Shown: positions 1 to 8,613 of the stretch, one piece after another
Position numbering within the stretch: the first letter of the stretch is position 1
Layout of the letters: each line of letters begins with the position of its first letter
Source of the DNA: Solidesulfovibrio carbinolicus
GTDB taxonomy: Bacteria > Desulfobacterota > Desulfovibrionia > Desulfovibrionales > Desulfovibrionaceae
DNA: 64,000 nt
Assembly: GCF_004135975.1 (NCBI RefSeq)
Contig: NZ_CP026538.1
Coordinates: forward strand, 1,178,001 to 1,242,000
Direction: 5' to 3'
Program-made: the position numbers and the translations under genes
The notes under the pieces: generated by a model
Databases searched by the model: none
What the model saw: the letters and a program-made list of their open reading frames with translations, nothing else
What the model was told of the DNA's origin: nothing

Positions 1-1060
1 TCACCCGGGCGACGCCCTTGATATTCAAGGTGTCGCGCAGGTGGTTCAGGTAGAGCGGCTCGTAGGCGACCTTTTTGATCACGCTCGATTCGCAGGGGGT
101 CACCTGGGAGATGATGGAGGCCACGGTGTATTTCCTGCGTCGGGTGATGGCCGTCACCGTCATGGAGAAGTTGTATTCCTCCAGGGCCATGTAGCCGTGG
201 GATTCGCCAAAGGGGCCTTCGGGCTCCAGGGCGTCGGTGTCGATCAGGCCTTCGATGATGACCTGGGCGGCCGCCGGTACGAGAAGATCGACGGTCTTGC
301 CGCGCACGACCTCGATGGGACAGCCGGCCAGCCCCCCGGCCACGGTGAGCTCGTCGCAGTCCAGGGGCAGCTTCTGCGGCCCGGTGTAGGCGACGACCGG
401 CGGCGCGCCGATGACCACGGCCACGGGCATCTTTTCGCCCTTGGCCTTGTATTTGCGCCAGTGGACGCCGCCGCCGGCCAGGGTCGAACGCTCCATCATG
501 ACGACCAGCCGGTTGGAGGCCTTGAGGTTGCCCCGGTACAGGCCCAGGTTCTGGATGCCCGATTCCGGGTCGCGGGTGGCCCACAGGGCGGCGGTGAGGT
601 AGGGGGCGGTGTCGTAGCCCGGGGTGGAAATGGGGATGGGCAGGGCGTCCAGGCCCTTGCCTTCGCCCAGGAGCTCGTCGCCGGTGATGACCACTTCCTG
701 GCAGGGCGCGTCAGTGACTTCCTTGGGCGCGATGGGGGCGGCTATGGCGTCCAGCCAGGCCTGGCCGATGTCCTCGGGTTTGCGGCCAAGGCCCAGGGCG
801 TAGACCTCGGGCGTGGCGGCGAAAACGCCGATGGCCACCCGGGCGTCGGGATAGTGGCGGCCCTTGGCGTCGGTGGGGTTGGTGAAGAGAAAGGCCTTGC
901 GCCGGTGTTCGGGGATGCCGCCCCGGTACTGCCAGCGCACCAGCGGGTGCATTTCCCGGTCCTTGTCGATGGGGCGGTCGATGGTGTGGAGCAGGCCGGC
1001 GGCGGCCAGTTTGTCGAGTTGGGCATCGAGATCGTCGTAACCGGCGGGTTGTTGCGTCAT
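1..1060 (-). CDS. UbiD-family decarboxylase (3' end beyond window)
   Basis: I translated the minus strand from the ATG at 1060; the frame stays open for 353 residues to the window edge, so the C-terminal third is missing (family members are usually about 450-500 residues). The protein has the family's PEGPFGE motif followed by an EEYNF segment, where the catalytic Glu residues of UbiD enzymes lie, and a conserved VTPCESS stretch. UbiD enzymes are reversible (de)carboxylases that use prenylated FMN made by UbiX. In an anaerobe the substrate is more likely an aromatic or unsaturated acid than a ubiquinone precursor, but the sequence does not reveal it. It is transcribed away from a TetR-family gene, and a TetR-like operator sits in its promoter. 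The family call is firm; the substrate is unknown. Confidence 0.85.
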   Translation of the reverse strand, partial: MTQQPAGYDDLDAQLDKLAAAGLLHTIDRPIDKDREMHPLVRWQYRGGIPEHRRKAFLFTNPTDAKGRHYPDARVAIGVFAATPEVYALGLGRKPEDIGQAWLDAIAAPIAPKEVTDAPCQEVVITGDELLGEGKGLDALPIPISTPGYDTAPYLTAALWATRDPESGIQNLGLYRGNLKASNRLVVMMERSTLAGGGVHWRKYKAKGEKMPVAVVIGAPPVVAYTGPQKLPLDCDELTVAGGLAGCPIEVVRGKTVDLLVPAAAQVIIEGLIDTDALEPEGPFGESHGYMALEEYNFSMTVTAITRRRKYTVASIISQVTPCESSVIKKVAYEPLYLNHLRDTLNIKGVARV

Positions 1061-1136
1061 GGGCGGCACTCCAAAAGGCTTGCGGCGCGGGCTGGGGTTG
1101 TCCCTGTCCAAAGACGGGCGCGGGAGTATGGAATGT

Positions 1137-1165
1137 ATTAACACTAACCGGTTGGTTAGCGTCAA
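1137..1165 (-). promoter_or_regulatory. ubiD promoter with TetR-type operator in the spacer
   Basis: Read on the minus strand there is a -35 TTGACG (1165-1160), exactly 17 bp of spacer, and a -10-like GTTAAT (1142-1137). The spacer contains a perfect inverted repeat, CTAACC-GGTT-GGTTAG (1144-1159). A symmetric site of this size, filling the spacer about 80 bp upstream of the ubiD start, is the classic position for repression by a TetR dimer. The TetR gene on the same strand just upstream is the obvious candidate. The repeat is seen directly; its role is inferred. Confidence 0.7.
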
Positions 1166-1475
1166 GAGAAGAGATGGTGACGATGGGAAAGGCGTGGAAG
1201 CGCGCCTGCGGGGAGGCGGCGGAAAACGGTCTCGGTTCCTGTCGGGATGGCCCGTAGCCGGGCGCGAGGCGTGTGAAGGGCGGCGCTGTTGGCCGCAAGG
1301 GGGCGGTTATGCTGCGGCACGGGCGTGGGCCGCGGGAAGAGCGAGCCGCAAGGCGGACGGGCTGGCGTCGTCAGTCGGCCTTGCGGGCGGGGCCGGGCCA
1401 ACGGTTGCGGCGGACCGGCGCGTCATGGCGCTGGGTGGCGTGGTGCGCCCAGGGGCGCGGGGAAGGTGTTGCGTG
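1166..1475. other. Non-coding stretch between tetR and the ubiD promoter
   Basis: About 310 bases of GC-rich sequence after the TetR stop codon. The short open frames here overlap one another on both strands and lack convincing ribosome binding sites or recognisable products. I found no strong hairpin with a T-run and no second copy of the CTAACC/GGTTAG operator. Confidence 0.5.
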
Positions 1476-2153
1476 TTAGCGGGAAGGAGCGGCCTGCAGG
1501 GCCGCAATCACCACGCTGTCCAAAAACGCCGCGATGTCGAGGACGCTTGGCATGGGGGGCGGCTGGTCTTTGTCCAGGGTCTCGGCCAGGCGGGTGCGAA
1601 AGGGCGCGTTTATGGTGCTGACCAGCAGGCTGCCGGCCATGAGCATCTGCAGCACGGCCGTGTCCACGGGCAGCAAGCGTCCGGCGGCCACGCCCTGGCG
1701 GACGAAGCGGGCGGTGACGTTGTGGATGCGGGCGTAGATGGCCAACAGCTCTGGGGATGAGCGCCGGGAGCCGCCGGCCAGCTCGTGGGCGATGGTGCGC
1801 GGGGCGTTGGAATTGTGGGAAAAACCCTCGGCGTGGATGCGGATGACCCCGCGCAGCCCCTCGATTGGGTCGTCGCAGTCGGCCAGTTCGCGCTCCAGGC
1901 GATCGGCGAAATAGGCGAAATGGCGGGTGAGCACCACGTCGTAGAGCTTTTCCTTGTCGCCGATGTGGTAATAGATGGTGGCCTTGTTGACCCCGGCGGC
2001 GGCGGCGATCTCCTCCATGCGCGTGCCGGCGAAACAGTTGGCGGCAAATAGGGATTCGGCGGCGTCGAGGATGCGGCGCACGGTGTCGGACTCGTAGTCG
2101 ATGACCGTGCGGCGGCCGTGGTCGAGAAGTGTTGTTTTGCTGGGGCGCGGCAT
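1476..2153 (-). CDS. TetR/AcrR-family transcriptional repressor
   Basis: A protein of 225 residues starting at ATG 2153 (MPRPSKTTLL). The frame runs open further upstream to 2243, but that would cross the hairpin after copA, so I prefer the inner start. The N-terminus is a typical TetR DNA-binding domain: RRILDAAESLFA (helix 1), GTRMEEIAAAAGVNKATIYY (helix-turn-helix) and HIGDKEKLYDVV. The C-terminal half would be the ligand and dimer domain. TetR proteins release their operator when a small molecule binds. The downstream gene on the same strand encodes a UbiD-type decarboxylase whose promoter carries a symmetric operator, so this repressor probably senses that enzyme's substrate or a related aromatic acid. 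The inducer is not deducible. Confidence 0.85.
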   Translation of the reverse strand: MPRPSKTTLLDHGRRTVIDYESDTVRRILDAAESLFAANCFAGTRMEEIAAAAGVNKATIYYHIGDKEKLYDVVLTRHFAYFADRLERELADCDDPIEGLRGVIRIHAEGFSHNSNAPRTIAHELAGGSRRSSPELLAIYARIHNVTARFVRQGVAAGRLLPVDTAVLQMLMAGSLLVSTINAPFRTRLAETLDKDQPPPMPSVLDIAAFLDSVVIAALQAAPSR

Positions 2154-2180
2154 GGGCTGTCCAAAAGGAGCGAAACGCTT

Positions 2181-2209
2181 GGTCCCCGGGACCGGCGGTC
2201 CCGGGGACC
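2181..2209 (-). terminator. Perfect 13-bp hairpin after copA
   Basis: GGTCCCCGGGACC (2181-2193) and its exact reverse complement (2197-2209) are separated by GGC. The hairpin lies between the copA stop (2240) and the tetR start (2153), both on the minus strand. The following T-run is short (GTTTCG), so termination may be partial, or the structure may only protect the copA 3' end. Confidence 0.6.
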
Positions 2210-2239
2210 ACGTCCCCTTCCCTCGAAAACCGGCCTCGG

Positions 2240-4738
2240 TCAAGAGCCAATGGGCGAGGGGGCGAAAAAGCGCAGGCGCAGGGCGTTGGTCACCACGGTA
2301 AAGGAACTCAGCGCCATGGCCGTGCCGGCGATCATGGGATTGAGGGTCGGACCGCCGAAAACATGCAGCGCGCCGGCCGCCACCGGGATGCCGATGACGT
2401 TGAAGGCAAAGGCCCAGAAGAGGTTTTGCTTGATGTTGGCGATAACGGCCCGGGACAGCTCCAGGGCGGCCGGCACGCCGGAGAGGTCGTTTCGCATGAG
2501 CACCACGTCGCAGGATTCCACGGCCACGTCGATGCCCGAACCCATGGCCACGCCGAGATCGGCCCGGGCCAGGGCCGGGGCGTCGTTGATGCCGTCGCCG
2601 ACCATGGCCACCTTGTGCCCGGCCGCCTGCAAGGCCGCGACCTCGGCCTCTTTGCGCTCGGGCAGCACCCGGGCGACCACGTGCTCAATGCCCAGGCTCG
2701 CGGCCACGGCCCGAGCCGTGGCCTCATGGTCGCCGGTGAGCATGACCACGCCAAGGCCCCGCTTTTTGAGCGCCGCCGCCACGGCGGCCGCTTCCGGGCG
2801 CGGGGCGTCGGCCACGGCCAAGACGGCCGCCGCCACCCCGTCCACGGCCAGCCGCACCGGGGTCTTGCCGGCTCCGGCCAGGCCCGCGTCGGCCGCTTCC
2901 AGGGCCGGATCGGCCGCAATCCCGCGTTCGGCCAAAAAAGCGGCCGTGCCGACCAGCACCTCCCGGCCGCCAATGCGGGCGGCCACGCCCCGGCCGGGCA
3001 CGGCCTCGAAAGCCTCGGGATCGGGCAGGGCGGGCGTTTGTTCCCGGGCGGCCTCGGCCACGGCCTTGGCCAGGGGATGTTCCGAGCGGGCCTCGGCCGC
3101 CCCGGCCAGGGCCAGCAAGGCGGCCGGGTCCTGGCCGGCGGACGGGACCAGATCGGTCAGGCGCGGCGCGCCCACGGTCAGCGTCCCGGTCTTGTCGAAC
3201 ACCACCGTGTCCACGGTTCCTGCCGCCTGCAAGGCCGCCCCGGATTTGACCAGGATGCCCAGGCGCGCCCCGCGCCCCGTGCCCACCATGATGGAGGTGG
3301 GCACGGCCAGCCCCATGGCGCAGGGGCAGGCGATGACCATGACCGCGACGAAAATCCGCAGCGAAAAGGACAGATCGGCCCCGCCGATAAAAAACCAGGC
3401 CAGCCCGGAAACCAGGGCCACGGCCATGACCGTGGGCACGAAATAAAAACTCACCGTGTCGGCCAGATTGGCGATGGGGGCCTTGGAACCCTGGGCGCGG
3501 CGCACGAGTTCCACGATGCGCGACAGCGTGGTGTCCTGGCCCACCCGGGTGGCCCGGACGAGCACCGCGCCGGCGGTGTTCTGGGTGCCGGCCGAGACGG
3601 CGTCGCCGAGAGTCTTGGCCACGGGCATGGGTTCGCCGGTCAGCATGGACTCGTCCACCCGGGTGGCCCCGTCGGTGACCAGACCGTCCACCGGGATGCG
3701 TTCGCCGGGCCGCACCAGGACCACGTCGCCGGGTTCGACCTCGGCCAGGGGCACGACTTCTTCCCGGCCGTCGCGCATCAGGGTGGCCGTGTCCGGGGCC
3801 AGGCGCAAAAGCGCCGCGATGGCTCCGGAGGTTTTGAACTTGGCCGAGGCTTCGAGGTATTTGCCCAGGCTGATCATGGCCAAAAGCACCCCGGCCGATT
3901 CGTAGTAGAGGTCCATGGCCCGGGCGGCCGGGTCCGAACCGAGAAGGATCAGGGCCGTGCCGGCCAGGCTGTAGGCCAGGGCCGCGCCGGTGCCGATGGC
4001 CACCAGACTGTCCATGTTGGGGCCGCCGCGCATAAGCGCTGGCAGGCCGTCGGCGTAAAAGCGCCGGCCGATCCAGACGATGGGGGCGCAAAGGGCCAGC
4101 TGGGCCAGGGCAAAGGCGGCGGGCGAGGCGTCGGGATGCAGGAAATGCGGCAGGGGCAGCCCGAGCATGTGGCCCATGGAGAGGACCAGCAGCGCCCCGG
4201 CCAGGCCCAGGGCCGGGACGAGTTCGCGGCGCTTGGCGGCCAGCTCCTCCTGGGCCTTGGCCTGGCGCTGGGCCAGCCGGTCCGGCCCGGCGGCCAGGGG
4301 GACGGCGGCGAAGCCGAGGTCGGCGATGGCCTGACGGATCTGACGCCGGGTGAGCGTGGCCGGGTCGAAGGCGAAGCGGCCCGTGCCCTCGGCCAGGTTG
4401 ACCGACGCTTCGACGATGCCCGGCAGCTTGCCCACCACCCGTTCGATGCGCGAGGAACAGGCGGCGCAGTGCATGCCGGTGATGGTCGTGTCGTAGACGG
4501 CGTGCTCCGGCGGTGGCGACCCCAGCGAAAAGCCCAGATCGGCCACCCGGGCGGCGATGGCGTCCAGGTTGACGATCCCGGGATCATAGGTCAGGCGCAA
4601 GGAGGCGTCGGCCAGATTGACCGAGGCTTCTTCAATGCCGGACTGGCCGCCCAGAACGCGTTCGATGCGCGAGGAACAGGCGGCGCAGTGCATGCCGCCG
4701 ACCGGGAGCGTCACTGTTTTGCGGGGTGATTGCGTCAT
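2240..4738 (-). CDS. copA: Copper-translocating P1B-type ATPase
   Basis: The protein is 832 residues from ATG 4738. Two N-terminal heavy-metal-associated domains each carry [14 protein letters not shown], with the metal-binding CxxC. After the membrane region follow the actuator TGEPMPV motif, the intramembrane copper motif in [12 protein letters not shown], the phosphorylation site DKTGTLTVG, the SEHPLAKA nucleotide-binding motif and the hinge [19 protein letters not shown] and paired HMA domains are diagnostic of Cu(I) exporters (CopA/ActP), which pump cytoplasmic copper to the periplasm. An upstream in-frame ATG exists at 4771 but lies outside the proposed promoter. No copper-responsive regulator (CueR, CsoR) is adjacent; the neighbouring TetR is more likely tied to ubiD. 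Confidence 0.95.
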   Translation of the reverse strand: MTQSPRKTVTLPVGGMHCAACSSRIERVLGGQSGIEEASVNLADASLRLTYDPGIVNLDAIAARVADLGFSLGSPPPEHAVYDTTITGMHCAACSSRIERVVGKLPGIVEASVNLAEGTGRFAFDPATLTRRQIRQAIADLGFAAVPLAAGPDRLAQRQAKAQEELAAKRRELVPALGLAGALLVLSMGHMLGLPLPHFLHPDASPAAFALAQLALCAPIVWIGRRFYADGLPALMRGGPNMDSLVAIGTGAALAYSLAGTALILLGSDPAARAMDLYYESAGVLLAMISLGKYLEASAKFKTSGAIAALLRLAPDTATLMRDGREEVVPLAEVEPGDVVLVRPGERIPVDGLVTDGATRVDESMLTGEPMPVAKTLGDAVSAGTQNTAGAVLVRATRVGQDTTLSRIVELVRRAQGSKAPIANLADTVSFYFVPTVMAVALVSGLAWFFIGGADLSFSLRIFVAVMVIACPCAMGLAVPTSIMVGTGRGARLGILVKSGAALQAAGTVDTVVFDKTGTLTVGAPRLTDLVPSAGQDPAALLALAGAAEARSEHPLAKAVAEAAREQTPALPDPEAFEAVPGRGVAARIGGREVLVGTAAFLAERGIAADPALEAADAGLAGAGKTPVRLAVDGVAAAVLAVADAPRPEAAAVAAALKKRGLGVVMLTGDHEATARAVAASLGIEHVVARVLPERKEAEVAALQAAGHKVAMVGDGINDAPALARADLGVAMGSGIDVAVESCDVVLMRNDLSGVPAALELSRAVIANIKQNLFWAFAFNVIGIPVAAGALHVFGGPTLNPMIAGTAMALSSFTVVTNALRLRFFAPSPIGS

Positions 4739-4743
4739 GCCCC

Positions 4744-4771
4744 ATAGTAAAGCCCGAGCCGGAAAGTGCAA
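4744..4771 (-). promoter_or_regulatory. Candidate copA promoter, nearly leaderless
   Basis: On the minus strand, TTGCAC (4771-4766), a 16-bp spacer and TACTAT (4749-4744) form a moderate promoter. Its -10 ends only 6 bases before the copA ATG at 4738, which would place transcription start at or next to the start codon. The match to consensus is modest. Confidence 0.4.
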
Positions 4772-4862
4772 GTGTGAACGTCTTGAAAGATGGTTCCCAA
4801 CACTGGCAATTGCCGCCGGGCCGGGCTATAGGAAGGGATCACACGCCAAAGGAGTCCAGGAC

Positions 4863-5225
4863 ATGCAGGGAGATCCCCTGACCCCCGGCTGGGACGGCCA
4901 GCATCGCGAACCCGACCGGTGGGACCGGTTGCGCGATATTTATGAAAAACTGCGGCTCGTCCTGGACATGCCGGGCCTGGCCCCGACCGGGGTGGACGAA
5001 CTCATCGAGCAGTTGGAGCAACGTCTGGACGAAGCCGGGGCGCTGTTTCCCGAACCGGACTGGCTTGGGGACAGCCAGGCCGACGCCGGGGAAGCGGCGG
5101 AGCGCAGCTGCGCCAATCATATGGGCGCGTTGCTGGATATCTTGTCTCGGGCCGTGGCCGCCCTGGCCGAGCAGCGGGCCCGGGAACTGGCCTCGGGCCA
5201 ATGCGGCCGGCGGGAAGAGGCGTGA
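4863..5225 (+). CDS. Hypothetical protein, 120 residues
   Basis: The start at ATG 4863 is chosen because AAAGGAG lies about 10 bases upstream. The product is soluble, has no signal peptide or membrane segment, and is rich in Leu, Glu and Arg with predicted helices (a heptad-like segment VDELIEQLEQRLDEAG, and ALLDILSRAVAALAEQ near the end). It contains a single WDRLRDIYEKL stretch but no motif I recognise. It is divergent from copA; a weak promoter (TGGCAA, 17 bp, TATAGG at 4804-4832) may serve it. The next element is a tRNA on the opposite strand, so it appears monocistronic. Function unknown. Confidence 0.65.
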   Translation: MQGDPLTPGWDGQHREPDRWDRLRDIYEKLRLVLDMPGLAPTGVDELIEQLEQRLDEAGALFPEPDWLGDSQADAGEAAERSCANHMGALLDILSRAVAALAEQRARELASGQCGRREEA

Positions 5226-5263
5226 AGAAACGGGCGCGTTGCCGGCGCGGCGGAATGTCACAA

Positions 5264-5299
5264 GAAAAAGGGGTTACGGCAACTTTGCCGCAACCCCTT
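5264..5299 (-). terminator. Rho-independent terminator of tRNA-Pro
   Basis: On the minus strand a long stem (AAGGGGTTGCGGCAA paired with TTGCCGTAACCCCTT, one bulge) is followed by a run of five T. It begins 9 bases after the encoded CCA end of the tRNA. Confidence 0.85.
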
Positions 5300-5307
5300 G
5301 GACTGTC

Positions 5308-5385
5308 TGGTCGGGATGAGAGGATTCGAACCTCCGGCTTCTGCGTCCCGAACGCAGCGCTCTAGCCAGACTGAGCCACATCCCG
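5308..5385 (-). tRNA. tRNA-Pro (anticodon CGG), CCA encoded
   Basis: The minus strand gives an acceptor stem CGGGATG pairing with CATCCCG, followed by discriminator A and a genomic CCA (5310-5308). The anticodon stem CTGCG/CGCAG encloses the loop TTCGGGA, so the anticodon is CGG, reading CCG proline codons that are common in this GC-rich genome. The T-arm GGTTCGAATCC is canonical. The C1-G72 pair is typical of bacterial tRNA-Pro. Confidence 0.96.
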
Positions 5386-5551
5386 TCGTGAGAAGAAGGC
5401 TTTTAGAGCATCCCGCGGGGTTTGGCAAGCACAAAGTTTGTTGTCATATCGCGAAGAGTCATCTAATCATGTTCAAGGGGACGCGCCGTCCGGTTTTCGG
5501 GCCGGCCGGCCCCGGGCGAAAGCCCCGATATGCCGCCCTCAGGAGAGATGC

Positions 5552-6655
5552 GTGATCAAGGTAGTGGTCATTGACGATTCGGCTTTCATGCGCAAGGCGC
5601 TGGCCGCCATGCTGTCCAAGGACCCCGAGATCGAGGTCGTGGGCGCGGCCCGCGACGGCGAGGAAGGCCTGGAGATGATCCGTCGGCACCAGCCCGACGT
5701 GGTCACCCTGGATATTGAAATGCCCCGCATGGACGGACTGACCGCCCTGCGCCATATTATGATGGAAATGCCCCGGCCCGTGCTGATGGTGAGTTCGCTG
5801 ACCACCGAGGGGGCCGAGGCCACGCTCAAGGCCATGGAACTTGGGGCCGTGGATTTCATCCCCAAACAGCTGTCCAAGGTGTCGCTGGACATCGTCAAGA
5901 TCGAGGACGATTTGCGGGCCAAGGTCAAGCTTATCGCCAAACGGCGCATGAGCCATTTATCCCGTTCGTCCCTGACCGCCCGGGTGCGGGCGGCCGGCGC
6001 GGCGGGCGCGGCCCAGGCGGGAGCGGCCTCGGCGGCCCCGGCCGAACGGCCGTCCCGGGCGACCCGGCCCGGCGGCGCCCAGACCCGCGATCTGGTGGCC
6101 ATCGGCGTGTCCACGGGCGGGCCTCCGGCGGTGCAGAAGGTGCTGTCGGTGTTGCCCAAGGATTTTCCGGCCGGCATTTTGATCGCCCAGCACATGCCGG
6201 CCGCCTTTACCGGTCCCTTTGCCAAACGGCTGGACAGCGTGTGCCAGATTACGGTCAAGGAAGCCGAGGACGGCGAACGCCTCCAGCACGGCGTGGCCTA
6301 CGTGGCCCCGGGCGGCAAGCACCTGCGCCTGGACCAGAAGGTGAGCCGCATCGACGTGCGGGTGGTGGAAGAGCCGCGCGAGGCCCTGTACAAACCCTCG
6401 GCCACGGTGCTTTTCGATTCCGTAGCGGCCGGGGTCGGCCGGCGCGGGCTTGGGGTGGTTCTGACCGGCATGGGGTCCGACGGCCTGGACGGCATGAAGG
6501 TGCTCAAGGCCAAGGGCGGTCGCGCCCTGGCCCAGTCCGACTCCACCTGCGTGGTCTATGGGATGCCCAAAGCCATTGTCGATGCGGGGTTGGCCGACGA
6601 GATCGTGGATATCGACGATATGGGCGAAGCGATTCTGCAAAACCTTTACAAATGA
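5552..6655 (+). CDS. cheB: Chemotaxis glutamate methylesterase CheB
   Basis: The start is GTG 5552, preceded by AGGAGA with good spacing; the open frame extends further upstream but has no signal there. The product has 367 residues. The N-terminal receiver domain shows VVVIDDSAFMRK, DIEMPRMDG with the phospho-accepting Asp, and FIPKQ. A linker rich in Ala follows. The C-terminal methylesterase domain has the catalytic triad regions GVSTGGPPA (Ser), IAQHMPAAFTGPFA (His) and LTGMGSDGLDGM (Asp). CheB removes methyl groups from chemoreceptors when phosphorylated by CheA, resetting sensitivity. It is the first gene of the chemotaxis operon here; the following gene's ATG could overlap its stop. Confidence 0.96.
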   Translation: MIKVVVIDDSAFMRKALAAMLSKDPEIEVVGAARDGEEGLEMIRRHQPDVVTLDIEMPRMDGLTALRHIMMEMPRPVLMVSSLTTEGAEATLKAMELGAVDFIPKQLSKVSLDIVKIEDDLRAKVKLIAKRRMSHLSRSSLTARVRAAGAAGAAQAGAASAAPAERPSRATRPGGAQTRDLVAIGVSTGGPPAVQKVLSVLPKDFPAGILIAQHMPAAFTGPFAKRLDSVCQITVKEAEDGERLQHGVAYVAPGGKHLRLDQKVSRIDVRVVEEPREALYKPSATVLFDSVAAGVGRRGLGVVLTGMGSDGLDGMKVLKAKGGRALAQSDSTCVVYGMPKAIVDAGLADEIVDIDDMGEAILQNLYK

Positions 6656-6687
6656 CCGTCCCGGCGCGGGGCGGGCAAGGAACCGGC

Positions 6688-8610
6688 ATGGTGGACTGCA
6701 ACGAGCTTTGCCAGCGGCTTGGCGGCGACGATCCCGACGTGCTTCGGGACGCCGCCTATGATGCCGGCGAGAGCGGGTGCCTGGCGGCCGTTCCGCTTCT
6801 GGCCCATTTGCTGTGCTCGCACAACCTCGGTGTGCAGGAAGCGGCCGACCGGGCGCTGCGGCGTCTGGGCGGCAAGGACGTGGTGGCCGCGGTCAAGCCG
6901 CTTTTGCGCTCCGACGACGCCCCGGCCAGAAACGCCGCCATGGACATCCTGCGCGACGTGGGCGGCCAGGATTTTCCGACCCTGCTCGAACTGCTCCATG
7001 ACGGCGACCCCGACATCCGTATTTTCGCTTCGGATATCCTGGGCTCCACCGACAGCCGGCTGGCCGTGGGGCCGCTGTGCGAGGCCCTGCTCAAGGACCC
7101 CGAGGTCAACGTGCGCTATCAGGCGGCGGTGAGCCTTGGCGAACTGGCCTTTGCCGAGGCCGCGCCGAGCCTTGGCCAGGCCCTGGGCGACGACGAATGG
7201 GTGCAGTTCGCGGTCATCGAGGCCCTGTCCAAGATCCGCGACGCCTCCTCGGTCGGAGCCCTGGTCAAGGCCCTGGACCGGAGCACCGATCTGGTGGCTT
7301 CCATGATCGTCGACGCCCTGGGCGAGATCGGCAACATCAAGGCCGTGACCATGCTGCTCAAGCGCATGGACGCCTCGCCCGAGGTGCTGCGCAACAAGAT
7401 CGTCAAGGCGGTGGTGCGCATCCTGGGCGGCAAGGCCCTGTCGCTTTTGTCCCCGGCCGAGCGTGACCGTTTTCGCGGCTATCTGCTGGGGGCGTTGTCC
7501 GACGACGAGGACGATGTCCAGGACGCGGCCGTGTCGGGTCTGGGGTCCGTCAGCGGCGAGGAAGCGGCCCGGGCCGTGCTGGCCCATGCCGCCCGCCTGG
7601 ACCGCGACCATTTGCCCGAGCGCTACGAACACGCGATCACAGCCCTTCGGGACATGGGCCTCACCCAAGCCCTGGGCGACGCCCTGCGCCAGGGCGAAGA
7701 GGCCCAGCGGGCCGTGGCCCTGGACGTGCTGGCCGCCTTGCCCTGTCCCCAGTGCCCGGCCCTGCTCATGGACGCCTTCGCCGAGCTGCCGGCCTCGTTT
7801 CAGCCGGCGGCGGCCAAGGCCCTGGCCGCCATCGGCGGCGAGACGGCGGTGGAATTTTTCCTGGGTCAGCTTGATGCCGACAACGAGGCCGTGCTGCTGG
7901 AGGCCGTGGCCTTCCTGGGCGGCGGGATGCGGGTGGCTTCGGCCGGTCCGGCCCTTTTCGCCTTGCTCGGCCATCCTTCCGACGCCGTCAAGGAAGCCGC
8001 CCTGGACGCCTGCGTGGCCATCGGCGGGGCCGAACTCGACGCCCGCTTCCGGGAGCTTTCCCGCGGCGACGAGCCCATGGACCGGCTCATGGCCGTCTAT
8101 GCCCTGGGCCGCATGGGCGTGGGCGAACACATGGACATCATCCGCGAGGCCCTGATCGACGAGATTCCCGACATCCGCAAGATCGCCCTGGAGGCCCTGG
8201 CCGATTCCTGCGGCCACGAAGAGGGCAGCCTGTCGCTTATCGTCAGCCGTCTGACTGACGAAAGCCGGGATGTGCGGCTGGCCGTGGTGGAAGTGCTCGG
8301 CGGCTGCGACAGCGACAAGGTTTACACGTATCTGGAGCAGGCCTTAAACGACGAGGACGACTGGGTGCGCATCCGGGCCGTGGAAGCCCTGGGAGCGCGG
8401 GGCGAGCGCGAGGCCGTGCCGCGCCTGCTGGAACTGGCCGGAGAGCCAAGCAAGCTTGTAGCCATCAAAGCCGTGGAAACCCTCGGTGAGATCGGCGGCC
8501 CCGAGGCCTTTCAGGCCTTGCTCGGCCTTGTCGGCGGCGACGACCCGGAACTGGCCGGGGCGGCGGAAGCGGCCATAGCCCGCCTCCAGGACGAGCAAGG
8601 GGAGCGCTAG
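6688..8610 (+). CDS. HEAT-repeat protein of the chemotaxis operon
   Basis: I choose ATG 6688 (MVDCNELCQRL) because GCAAGGA lies just upstream; another ATG at 6652 overlaps the cheB stop. The product has 640 residues and consists almost entirely of about 30-residue HEAT/PBS-lyase-type repeats, with recurring phrases such as VRYQAAVSLGEL, IRIFASDILG, VRLAVVEVLGG and VRIRAVEALGARG. Such proteins form curved helical scaffolds for protein-protein contacts and have no enzymatic motif. It sits between cheB and cheR (3 bp from cheR), so it probably binds a chemotaxis component. It may scaffold the adaptation enzymes or the receptor array. That role is inferred from position only. Confidence 0.85.
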   Translation: MVDCNELCQRLGGDDPDVLRDAAYDAGESGCLAAVPLLAHLLCSHNLGVQEAADRALRRLGGKDVVAAVKPLLRSDDAPARNAAMDILRDVGGQDFPTLLELLHDGDPDIRIFASDILGSTDSRLAVGPLCEALLKDPEVNVRYQAAVSLGELAFAEAAPSLGQALGDDEWVQFAVIEALSKIRDASSVGALVKALDRSTDLVASMIVDALGEIGNIKAVTMLLKRMDASPEVLRNKIVKAVVRILGGKALSLLSPAERDRFRGYLLGALSDDEDDVQDAAVSGLGSVSGEEAARAVLAHAARLDRDHLPERYEHAITALRDMGLTQALGDALRQGEEAQRAVALDVLAALPCPQCPALLMDAFAELPASFQPAAAKALAAIGGETAVEFFLGQLDADNEAVLLEAVAFLGGGMRVASAGPALFALLGHPSDAVKEAALDACVAIGGAELDARFRELSRGDEPMDRLMAVYALGRMGVGEHMDIIREALIDEIPDIRKIALEALADSCGHEEGSLSLIVSRLTDESRDVRLAVVEVLGGCDSDKVYTYLEQALNDEDDWVRIRAVEALGARGEREAVPRLLELAGEPSKLVAIKAVETLGEIGGPEAFQALLGLVGGDDPELAGAAEAAIARLQDEQGER

Positions 8611-8613
8611 TCC

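Noticed and set aside
1476-2243. Longer tetR start at 2243
   Set aside because: It would place 30 extra residues across the hairpin following copA and lacks a ribosome binding site. MPRPSKTTLL at 2153 is a normal TetR N-terminus.
2129-4729. Long plus-strand open frame of 866 codons opposite copA
   Set aside because: It lies antisense to an unmistakable P-type ATPase with all motifs. Its composition (Gly, His, Arg, Asp) is typical of reverse-frame shadows in GC-rich genes, and it has no ribosome binding site or recognisable domain.
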